Positions 55,907 to 63,331 of a DNA stretch of 64,000 bases are shown in pieces (within the stretch, counting starts at the first letter, position 1; the number at the start of each line of letters is the position of its first letter). The DNA comes from Chryseobacterium salipaludis (GTDB lineage: Bacteria > Bacteroidota > Bacteroidia > Flavobacteriales > Weeksellaceae). The translations under genes were made by a program, and so were the position numbers. The notes beneath the pieces are model-generated. The model saw nothing but the letters and a program-made list of their open reading frames with translations. It did not search any database and was not told the origin of the DNA. The stretch spans positions 538,260 to 602,259 of the forward strand of contig NZ_JALHKS010000001.1 in assembly GCF_022968825.1 (NCBI RefSeq), given 5' to 3'.

Positions 55907-57871
55907 TTATCGGATTAATACTTTCTTCGACACCTGTTTTCCGTCCGCCTCGGTAAGCACCAGAATATAAACAGCCGGCAGCAGGCCTGCTGTAGACAGG
56001 AAAGAACTCCTGTCCGTTTTCTTTACCTGGATTCCGTTTATATTGTATAATACCGCATTTTGAGACTTCGTAAACCAGCGCAGTTCTCGCGCCTTAGCAT
56101 CGTGATACGCTTTCAGTTCCTGCTGAGGCCCTGCTTCGCCGGTTCCCAGAACCGCAAAAGGCAAATCATAAAAGTCTACTGTATAAAAATAATTTCCGGT
56201 GGTGTACAGCAGCGCCAGCTGGTTCACCTGGCCCGCCTCATCGCTCAGGTGATTACTGCCCACCAGATTTCCTTTGTCGCCGTCCCCCTGAATTTCAAAC
56301 AGAATATCGTCTGCATTGCGTGCAATCCGGAACTTATTAAAGGTCGCACCTTTGCTGGCATGTCGGGTGGCATAAGAAAACTCCCGCGCGGCGTCCGCCT
56401 GATACAAATGCGGATCAATAGCTTCCGTAAACAGCTGCGGCGTGAAACTGATGGCATCCGCCCCCAGTCGTAACGCCGTCTGGTCCAGGTAAGCTCCCTG
56501 CGCTGAATAGCGGTTGATATGGCCAAACATGTCGCCGTTGTTTTCTTCAATATCCGGCAGCGCTATCAGATAATCATACCCCTGCGCAGCCGGAATACGG
56601 TTAAGGTTCAAAGTGAGCAGCTGATCCTGATGTACTGCGTTGAAGGTATACGCCGTTTTCCATTCCGGAATATTGAACATACGGAGGGCACTCACGAAAT
56701 CTCCTTCGCCAATATACAGCGCAACCTGGTCCTGCTGGCCGGGAAGTTCCTGCAACGGGGCACTGCCGACAATATCATCCTCCAATGAAAGAATGCGCTC
56801 CCCGGCTTCATTTCCTACAAAATAGTGATTCCAGGTTTTATCACCCATCAGGTCGAAATAGGAAATACTGTACATAAATTCCAGCGCGTCATCGGTATTA
56901 AAGGTGTGGTCGGTTACTTCATATTTGCCGTAATTGTAGAACATCCCAAATTCCGCCATTGGTAATGTATAAGGCTCTTCGGGATAGGCACTTGTAATAT
57001 CAAGCAGTACTTTTTTCTGCAGATTCAGCTGCATATCATAAATGCCCACCACCAGATGGTTACCGGGATATACTTCAAAGGTATCATTATCCATGAAGAC
57101 TTTTTCGTAATGCGCCAAAACCAGCGACGGCTGCCCCTTAACCGTCAGGAAATTAACCGGATTTCCTGCCATATAGTTAAGTAACTCGGTCGGTACCGTC
57201 ATCGTTTCTTCAGTCTCGAAAGTTACCGTATCATAATTCGTTACAATCATTTCAGCGTCGGTATCGCTGAACACCATTAGTTTCGCAGCTTCACCGCCGA
57301 CAACCACTTTTGCACTGGAACCATCGAGCATTCTGATGATTTCTCCGTTCTCATTGACCACAAAAATGCTGTGTACCTGATCTTCCGGTCCGCCGTTCCC
57401 GGTGAAATGGTGTACATAAAAAAGGAAATTCCGTACACCGTCTGTACCGGTATAATATTCATTTAAAAGAGAAAAACCATTGGCTGATTCAGGCAATGCA
57501 AAACTAAAGGCTTTGGTGACCTGCGCGTGGGCATCGAGCAGTTTCATGTCCACTTTGGCACCTGCGCCGTACTGATAATTGAGTTGGTAGCGGATTTTGC
57601 CTCCCACTTCTGCGGTCCCGGTTTCCCCCCAAAGCTGTGCATATAAACTACCTGAGGGTGCTACGGCACTTTTACCCGCCGCCGGCACATACCCGTTTTT
57701 GGACTCCGGTGCGCCATATACTTTTGCGCGGTTAAATTCCAGACTGCGTTTCGCATTTTTAAGAGTAACCGTCTTTTTCGCATTCAATGCCGACGAGAGT
57801 GGAATGGTGTTTTGCGCGGTGGCCGTAAAAAACAAAGCGGCTGTTAAAATCGTTGATAAGACTTTTTTCAT
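55907..57871 (-). CDS. Secreted protein with T9SS type A sorting domain, unknown function
   Basis: 654 residues from the ATG at 57871 (MKKVLSTILTAALFFTATAQ, a clear signal peptide); the 24-codon upstream extension has no signal-like start. The body is beta-rich without recognisable catalytic motifs. The C-terminus (GIQVKKTDRSSFLSTAGLLP ... QVSKKVLIR) is a type A sorting domain, so the protein should cross the outer membrane by T9SS and be attached or released. It stands alone, with a perfect terminator. Its promoter was not clear. Confidence 0.82.
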   Translation of the reverse strand: MKKVLSTILTAALFFTATAQNTIPLSSALNAKKTVTLKNAKRSLEFNRAKVYGAPESKNGYVPAAGKSAVAPSGSLYAQLWGETGTAEVGGKIRYQLNYQYGAGAKVDMKLLDAHAQVTKAFSFALPESANGFSLLNEYYTGTDGVRNFLFYVHHFTGNGGPEDQVHSIFVVNENGEIIRMLDGSSAKVVVGGEAAKLMVFSDTDAEMIVTNYDTVTFETEETMTVPTELLNYMAGNPVNFLTVKGQPSLVLAHYEKVFMDNDTFEVYPGNHLVVGIYDMQLNLQKKVLLDITSAYPEEPYTLPMAEFGMFYNYGKYEVTDHTFNTDDALEFMYSISYFDLMGDKTWNHYFVGNEAGERILSLEDDIVGSAPLQELPGQQDQVALYIGEGDFVSALRMFNIPEWKTAYTFNAVHQDQLLTLNLNRIPAAQGYDYLIALPDIEENNGDMFGHINRYSAQGAYLDQTALRLGADAISFTPQLFTEAIDPHLYQADAAREFSYATRHASKGATFNKFRIARNADDILFEIQGDGDKGNLVGSNHLSDEAGQVNQLALLYTTGNYFYTVDFYDLPFAVLGTGEAGPQQELKAYHDAKARELRWFTKSQNAVLYNINGIQVKKTDRSSFLSTAGLLPAVYILVLTEADGKQVSKKVLIR

Positions 57872-58078
57872 AAATATATAATAAATTTGAGTTGCCCTAA
57901 AACTACAGGTTATCACGGACAGCCACCACAAAAGGTCTTGCAAAATTCATGAATTTCGCAAATCTTCAAATCATATTCATCTGATTTACTGATACATATT
58001 AATTCCAACCTGTTTCTGACCTAAGTGCCGGCATTAACGATTAAAATGGTCTGCTACATCAAAAGTCGCCCGCTGAAC

Positions 58079-58111
58079 TTTGCAGCGACAGCCAGATCTT
58101 CCTTATCTTTG
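58079..58111 (+). promoter_or_regulatory. Promoter of lplA
   Basis: TTTG (58079-58082), 21 nt, then TATCTTTG (58104-58111), 18 nt before the ATG at 58130. It lies inside the upstream open frame and so supports the downstream start. Confidence 0.65.
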
Positions 58112-58129
58112 TTCAAAATTAAACTGCTG

Positions 58130-59113
58130 ATGCTGCTGATCGATTCACCCTCCCACAACGCGTATTTTAATATTGCTTCAGAAGAATATTTGCTCAAACA
58201 ATTCCCAACCGAGGATATTTTTCTGCTCTATGTGAATGCACCTTCTATTATTGTCGGGAAGTTTCAGAATACGCTGGCAGAAATCAACCTGGAGTATGTG
58301 GAAGCCAACGGTATTAAAGTCGTCCGGCGCATGTCGGGCGGCGGCACGGTGTATCACGACCTCGGCAACCTGAACTTTTCTTTCCACACCCTGCTGGGGC
58401 AGCACGACTTTATGGACTTCTCTGTCTTCACGAAACCGGTGCTGACCTTGCTCAACCGCCTGGGCGTTCCCGCCGTGCTGGAAGGGCGGAACGATTTGCT
58501 TGTGGAAGGTAAAAAATTCAGCGGCAATGCCAAGCTGGCGCGCCACGGCAAAATGATTCAGCACGGGACCATCCTGCTGGATTCCGAAATGCAGATTCTC
58601 GGCGAGGCACTGAAAGTCAATCCCTTAAAATACACCGATAAAGCCATTAAATCCAACCGGGCACGCGTCACCAACCTGAAGCCCTACCTTCCCGAAGGAA
58701 CGACCACCGAAACGCTGAAACGTTTGCTGACGGAAGAAATACTGCGCACCAACCCGACCGCTGAGCGGTACGAATTTACGGCAGACGATCTGGCGGGCAT
58801 TAAAGCTTTGCAAAAGGAGAAATACGAAACCTGGGACTGGAACTTCGGTTTTTCGCCGCAGTATAATTTTAAGAAAGCCATTAAAATTCCGGCCGGCTTC
58901 ATCGAAGTGCATCTGGATGTGGTACACGGTCTCATCGACAAAGCGCGGATCTTCGGTGACTTCTTTGCCTCGGAACCGATTGAAGATCTGGAAGCAAAAC
59001 TGATCGGGCAGAAACATGAGGTTGCGGCGTTGCGTGATTTATTTGCTACATTGGACCTGACCCAATACTTCGGAAAGGTGCAGGCGGAGGAGGTGCTGGA
59101 GGGGTTTAGGTAG
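58130..59113 (+). CDS. lplA: Lipoate--protein ligase
   Basis: 327 residues from the ATG at 58130 (MLLIDSPSHNAYFNIASEEY). It activates free lipoate with ATP and attaches it to E2 and GcvH lysines. The biotin/lipoate ligase fold shows VRRMSGGGTVYHDLGNLNFS, the acceptor-site Lys in GRNDLLVEGKKFSGNAK and HGTILLDSEMQILGEAL. The accessory C-terminal domain (about 240-327) is present, as in single-chain LplA. It stands alone; repetitive DNA begins right after the stop. Confidence 0.92.
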   Translation: MLLIDSPSHNAYFNIASEEYLLKQFPTEDIFLLYVNAPSIIVGKFQNTLAEINLEYVEANGIKVVRRMSGGGTVYHDLGNLNFSFHTLLGQHDFMDFSVFTKPVLTLLNRLGVPAVLEGRNDLLVEGKKFSGNAKLARHGKMIQHGTILLDSEMQILGEALKVNPLKYTDKAIKSNRARVTNLKPYLPEGTTTETLKRLLTEEILRTNPTAERYEFTADDLAGIKALQKEKYETWDWNFGFSPQYNFKKAIKIPAGFIEVHLDVVHGLIDKARIFGDFFASEPIEDLEAKLIGQKHEVAALRDLFATLDLTQYFGKVQAEEVLEGFR

Positions 59114-59399
59114 CTGTGACACGGATTCCACGAATATACGCGGATCAGGCTGCATTACATATCGCACACAGATTTCACAGATGTACACAGATTACCCGCA
59201 TCTTGTATCTTGCACCTCGCACCTCGCACCCTGCACCTCGCAACGTATCGCACAGATGCCACAGATATACACAGATTATCTGCATCCCACACCTTGCGCC
59301 TCGTAACCTAGCGCACAGATTCTACAGATGCACACGTATCAGCCTGTCAGGCATCCCGCACCTGGCGCCGCTCAATCCCTCAAACCACCAATAAGCCCC

Positions 59400-59563
59400 G
59401 GACTCAGGAAACGGAGGCGATTAAAAATTTTAAATAAGTATCCGTTTAAAAATTCATCTGTTCGAGTGGCGGCAGAAACTTACCATCGAAGGGAAATTTT
59501 TATTTCCGCCCGAGTTCATGAATTTTAGGATACGTTTTAAAATTTCAGCCGAGTTTCCAGTCC
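59400..59563 (+). repeat. Long-hairpin element, copy 1 (A/A)
   Basis: 164 bp. Begins GGACTCAGGAAACGGAGGCG, ends CGAGTTTCCAGTCC; ends are imperfect inverted repeats. Left arm TAAGTATCCGTTTAAAAATT pairs with right arm AATTTTAGGATACGTTTTAA; GAGTGGCGG pairs with CCGCCCGAG. The loop contains ACCATCGAAGGG. No tandem 36-bp unit. Confidence 0.85.
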
Positions 59564-59766
59564 TTGATTTTTTGGTCCGTTTGCATCAAGGCAAAAGGAC
59601 GTAATAGAAGCACACAGATTCTACAGATGCACACGGATCATGCTGCATTAGATATCGCGTACAGATTTCACATATCATCCTGTTTCTGCGTCATACATCA
59701 ATAATTAGCGATTTAATAGGTAGATAGCTTATATAAATACAAGTTCTATATGGAATATCCGCACCT

Positions 59767-60218
59767 GGACATAGGAAACGGAGGCGATTAAAAATTGGAA
59801 ATTATTTTCGTTAAGAAATTTACCTGTTTGAGTGGTGGCAAAAACTTAGCATCGAAGACAAACTTTTATTTCCACCCGAAACCCAACGAAGTGGTTCGGC
59901 GACCAGCGGGAGTCAAACCTAACGAAGTGGTTCGGCGACCAGCGGGAGTCAAACCTAACGAAGTGGTTCGACGACCAGCGGGAGTCAAACCTAACGAAGT
60001 GGTTCGACGACCAGCGGGAGTCAAACCCAACGAAGTGGTTCGGCGACCAGCGGGAGTCAAACCCAACGAAGTGGTTCGGCGACCAGCGGGAGTCAAACCC
60101 AACGAAGTGGTTCGACGACCAGCGGGAGTCAAACCTAACGAAGTGGTTCGACGAACGAAGAGAGTCAATTCGGTAAATTTTAGAAAATAATTTTCAATTT
60201 CAGCCGAGTTTCCAGTCC
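59767..60218 (+). repeat. Long-hairpin element, copy 2 (B/B) carrying the 36-bp array
   Basis: Left arm AAATTGGAAATTATTTTCG and GAAATTTACC pair with right arm GGTAAATTTTAGAAAATAAT and TTTTCAATTT (type B). GTGGTGG pairs with CCACCCGA, replacing the GTGGCGG/CCGCCC of type A copies. The 36-bp array is inserted after CCACCCGAA. Confidence 0.85.
59882..60169 (+). repeat. 36-bp tandem repeat (7 full units plus 1 degenerate terminal unit)
   Basis: Units start at 59882, 59918, 59954, 59990, 60026, 60062, 60098 and 60134. Each begins CCCAACGAAGTGGTTCG or CCTAACGAAGTGGTTCG and ends GACCAGCGGGAGTCAAA. Variation is at a few positions (C/T, G/A). The last unit switches to GAACGAAGAGAGTCAATT. Each unit holds the mini-hairpin CGAAGTGGTTCG. 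There are no spacers. Confidence 0.95.
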
Positions 60219-60500
60219 TTGAAATCGAAGATATTCCTATAAAAATATTATAATCGGAGAGTCATTTTTTTGGTCCGTTTACTCATTACTTTTCATTGTT
60301 TATTTGTATTCGTGATATGCTTCGCAATTGCATCAAGGCAAACCCGCCTTAGCGGGTTCGCTGATTCCTTTAAAAATAAATAAAATGATGAAGCAAAAGG
60401 ACACAATAGAAGCGCACAGATTCTACAGATGCACACGGATCAGCCTGTCAGGCATCCCGCACCTGGCACCACTCAATCCCTCAAACCACCAATAAGCCTC

Positions 60501-60700
60501 GGACTCAGGAAACGGAGGCGATTAAAAATTTTAAATAAGTATCCGTTTAAAAATTCATCTGTTCGAGTGGCGGCAGAAACTTACCATCGAAAGGAAATTT
60601 TTATTTCCGCCCGAAACCCCACGAAGTGGTTCGACGACCAGCGGGAGTCAGTTCATGAATTTTAGGATACGTTTTAAAATTTCAGCCGAGTTTCCAGTCC
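60501..60700 (+). repeat. Long-hairpin element, copy 3 (A/A) with one 36-bp unit
   Basis: Same arms as copy 1. A single 36-bp-type unit (about 60615-60650, ACGAAGTGGTTCGACGACCA) sits between CCGCCCGAA and GTTCATGAATTT, the same site as in copy 2. Outside the inserted unit it follows copy 1 almost exactly. Confidence 0.85.
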
Positions 60701-60940
60701 TTGATTTTTTGGTCCGTTTACTCATTCCTTTTAATTGTTTATTTGTATTCGTGATATGCTCCGCAATTGCATCAAGGCAAACCCGCCTTAGCGTGTTCGC
60801 TGATTCCTTTAAAAATAAATAAAATGATGAAGCAAAAGGACACAATAGAAGCGCACAGATTCTACAGATGCACACGGATCAGCCTGTTCAGGCATCCCGC
60901 ACCTGGCACCACTCAATCCCTCAAACCACCAATAAGCCCC

Positions 60941-61103
60941 GGACTCAGGAAACGGAGGCGGTTAAAAATTGGGAATTATTTTCGTAAAGAAATTTACCTG
61001 TTTGAGTGGTGGCAAAAACTTAGCATCGAAGGGAAATTTTTATTTCCGCCCGAGTTCATGAATTTTAGGATACGTTTTAAAATTTCAGCCGAGTTTCCAG
61101 TCC
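60941..61103 (+). repeat. Long-hairpin element, copy 4 (B-left/A-right hybrid)
   Basis: Left arm is type B (GGGAATTATTTTCGTAAAG, AAATTTACCTGTTTGAGTGG), right arm is type A (CATGAATTTTAGGATACG). The two halves no longer pair well in the middle of the arms. No tandem unit. Confidence 0.85.
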
Positions 61104-61293
61104 TTGATTTTTTGGTCCGTTTGCATCAAGGCAAACCCGCCTTAGTGGGTTCGCTGATTCCTTTAAAAAAAACAAAAAGATGAAGCAAAAGGACACAATA
61201 GAAGCGCACAGATTCTACAGATGCACACGGATCAGCCTGTTCAGGCATCCCGCACCTGGCACCACTCAATCCCTCAAACCACCAATAAGCCTC

Positions 61294-61602
61294 GGACTCA
61301 GGAAACGGAGGCGATTAAAAATTTTAAATAAGCATCCGTTTAAAAATTCATCTATTCGAGTGGCGGCAGAAACTTACCATCGAAGACAAATTTTTATTTC
61401 CGCCCGAAACCCAACGAAGTGGTTCGGCGACCAGCGGGAGTCAAACCCAACGAAGTGGTTCGACGACCAACGGGAGTCAAACCCAACGAAGTGGTTCGAC
61501 GACCAACGGGAGTCAAACCCAACGAAGTGGTTCGACGAACGAAGAGAGTCAATTCGGTAAATTTTAGAAAATAATTTTCAATTTCAGCCGAGTTTCCAGT
61601 CC
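61294..61602 (+). repeat. Long-hairpin element, copy 5 (A-left/B-right hybrid) with short 36-bp array
   Basis: Left arm type A (TAAGCATCCGTTTAAAAATT), right arm type B (GGTAAATTTTAGAAAATAAT). Contains 36-bp units at 61410, 61446 and 61482 and the degenerate terminal unit at 61518. Reciprocal to copy 4. Confidence 0.85.
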
Positions 61603-62013
61603 TTGAAATCGAAGATATTCCTATAAAATATTAAAATCGGAGAGTCACTTTTTGGTCCGTTTACTCATTCCTTTTCATTGTTTATTCGCATTCGTGATAT
61701 GCTCCGCAATTGCATCAAGGCAAACCCGCCTTAGCGGGTTCGCTGATTCCTTTAAAAAAAACAAAAAGATGAAGCAAAAGGACATAATAGTAACGCACGT
61801 AGATTCCACAGATGCACACGGATCAGCCTGTTCAGGCATCCCGCACCCTGCACCACTCAATTACTCAATCACCCCCGACTACTTATCTCTGTCTTCAGAC
61901 TCCTGAGCTTGCACCTTGCAGCCTGCACATCCTCTACTCCTAACTCCTAACTCCTCCACTCCCCATTCTGGTACCATCCTTGCATCCTACCCGCTAACCC
62001 TTATAAAATATCT

Positions 62014-62679
62014 ATGAATACCATATCGATTCCCACACAACAACAACTCGAAGAACAGTACCGGAAATTTATCCTGGAGCGCGAACATCCGTGTATTATG
62101 GCGAAGTCTGTCATTAAAATGAACCACCACAGTCTGCATGCGTACGGCGGTATGCATGACCCGGCTGCGCTGAAAAAACTGCTCGCAGATCTGGAAGCCT
62201 ATCTGCAATCCTATGACCGCAACAGCCATAAGTTCCAGTCTTTTCTCGCTTCCTTTCCGGCCGAAAGTTTTGACAGTGAAATTGATTTTGAAAAGAATTT
62301 ATGGCAAACCCTGCAGCAGCTGCATGAACTCGATGACCAGCCCTGGGATCCGGCAGTGAGCAGCGATCCGGAGTCTGCAGATTTCAGCTTTAGTTTGAAA
62401 GGTACTGCTTTCTATGTGGTGGGCATGCATCCGAAAAGTTCACGCCTTGCGCGTCGGGCTCCGTATCCGACTTTGGTCTTTAACCTCCACGGACAATTTG
62501 AGAAGCTGCGCGGTATGGGGACTTATGAAACGGTGCGCGATACCATTCGAAAGAATGACGAGGCGCTGCAGGGAAGCATTAACCCCGTCCTACAGGATTT
62601 CGGCGAGGAATCGGAGACGCGCCAATACAGCGGCCGCCACGTGGAAGCCGCCTGGAAATGCCCTTTTCATCATAAATAA
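62014..62679 (+). CDS. YqcI/YcgG-family protein (GntA-like heme-dependent N-hydroxylase candidate)
   Basis: 221 residues. The pattern is that of YqcI/YcgG: an N-terminal block PCIMAKSVIKMNHHSLHAYG, a central RAPYPTLVFNLHGQFEKLR and the terminal cysteine motif WKCPFHHK. One member, GntA of guanitoxin synthesis, is a heme-dependent enzyme that hydroxylates an arginine derivative; most others have no known substrate. It is followed after 6 nt by a DUF1989 gene, so the two probably form one operon. The assignment to the family is good; the reaction is inference. Confidence 0.82.
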   Translation: MNTISIPTQQQLEEQYRKFILEREHPCIMAKSVIKMNHHSLHAYGGMHDPAALKKLLADLEAYLQSYDRNSHKFQSFLASFPAESFDSEIDFEKNLWQTLQQLHELDDQPWDPAVSSDPESADFSFSLKGTAFYVVGMHPKSSRLARRAPYPTLVFNLHGQFEKLRGMGTYETVRDTIRKNDEALQGSINPVLQDFGEESETRQYSGRHVEAAWKCPFHHK

Positions 62680-62685
62680 AAATAC

Positions 62686-63273
62686 ATGAACGAAAGAATT
62701 GAAAAACAATCCGCCAAAGCCTTTTACCTGAAAAAAGGCCAGATCCTGACCGTGACTGATCCGGAAGGCGGACAGGTCTCGGATATGGTCCTGTTCAACA
62801 GTCAGGACCTTAAAGAAAAAATATCCTCGGGAAAAACGCTGGATTTTGAGGAAAGCATTTTGCTGACCACCGGAAATTACCTTTGGAGCAACCGCTCCCA
62901 GAAAATGGCCAAAATCATCGCAGACACCAATGGACGCAATGATTTCCTGCTGGCGCCCTGCAGTAAGGAAACTTTTGAAATTATGTACAATTATGAAGGT
63001 TACCATCCCAGCTGCCTGGAAAACCTGGCACGCAACCTGCAGCCCAAGGGCATTGCCCAGGATGACATTCCGAATGCCTTTAATATTTTCATGAATGTTC
63101 AGTTTGATGCCGCCGGAAAAATATCGGTTTTGCCCCCGACCTCGAAGGCGGGAGATTATGTACAGTTTGAAGCCCTGATGGATTTGCTGGTCTGCCTCAC
63201 CGCCTGCTCGGCCGAGGACAGCAATGGCGGTACCTTTAAGCCGATTGAATATTCAGTGGCTGATTCTGTTTGA
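62686..63273 (+). CDS. DUF1989 (urea carboxylase-associated family) protein
   Basis: 195 residues. Conserved blocks: GQILTVTDPEGGQVSDMVLF, FEESILLTTGNYLWSNRSQKM and the cysteine-bearing YEGYHPSCLENLA, then SKAGDYVQFEALMDLLVCLTACS. These are the landmarks of DUF1989 proteins found next to urea carboxylase and amine-degradation genes. The exact reaction is not known. It follows the YcgG-like gene by 6 nt. Confidence 0.88.
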   Translation: MNERIEKQSAKAFYLKKGQILTVTDPEGGQVSDMVLFNSQDLKEKISSGKTLDFEESILLTTGNYLWSNRSQKMAKIIADTNGRNDFLLAPCSKETFEIMYNYEGYHPSCLENLARNLQPKGIAQDDIPNAFNIFMNVQFDAAGKISVLPPTSKAGDYVQFEALMDLLVCLTACSAEDSNGGTFKPIEYSVADSV

Positions 63274-63295
63274 TAAGAAAAGTCTTTAAAAAAAC

Positions 63296-63331
63296 AAACC
63301 TTCACGGACACAAACCTTGAAGGTTTTTTTT
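63296..63331 (+). terminator. Terminator of the YcgG/DUF1989 pair
   Basis: 9-bp stem AAACCTTCA (63296-63304) / TGAAGGTTT (63318-63326), loop of 13 nt, followed by a run of T residues, 22 nt after the stop. Confidence 0.85.

Larger units (their letters stand above)
59114..62013. other. 2.9-kb non-coding region of nested repeats
   Basis: No gene. The left end (59114-59390) is words such as CACAGATTTCACAGATG and GCACCTCGCACC. From about 59400 to 61850 it is a tandem array of composite units of roughly 400-650 bp. Each unit has a long-hairpin element, GGTCCGTTT, sometimes the small hairpin AACCCGCCTTAGCGGGTT, the phrase AAGCAAAAGGACACAATAG and GGCATCCCGCACC. Apparent frames in it are by-products of in-frame repeats. 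Confidence 0.85.

Noticed and set aside
59882..60169. CRISPR array
   Set aside because: 36-bp units suggest one, but they abut directly without spacers, are absent or single in sister copies, and no cas gene is near.
59795..60190. Plus-strand frame of 131 codons (PNEVVRRPAGVK repeated) and its antisense partner
   Set aside because: The 36-bp unit is a multiple of three and free of stops, so long frames arise on both strands. No start signal, no non-repeat protein part, and it lies inside a non-coding hairpin element.
60767..61560. Plus-strand frames of 138 and 126 codons (MKQKDTIEAHRFYRC and similar)
   Set aside because: The same short phrases recur with every composite repeat unit, and the frames run through hairpin elements and the 36-bp array.
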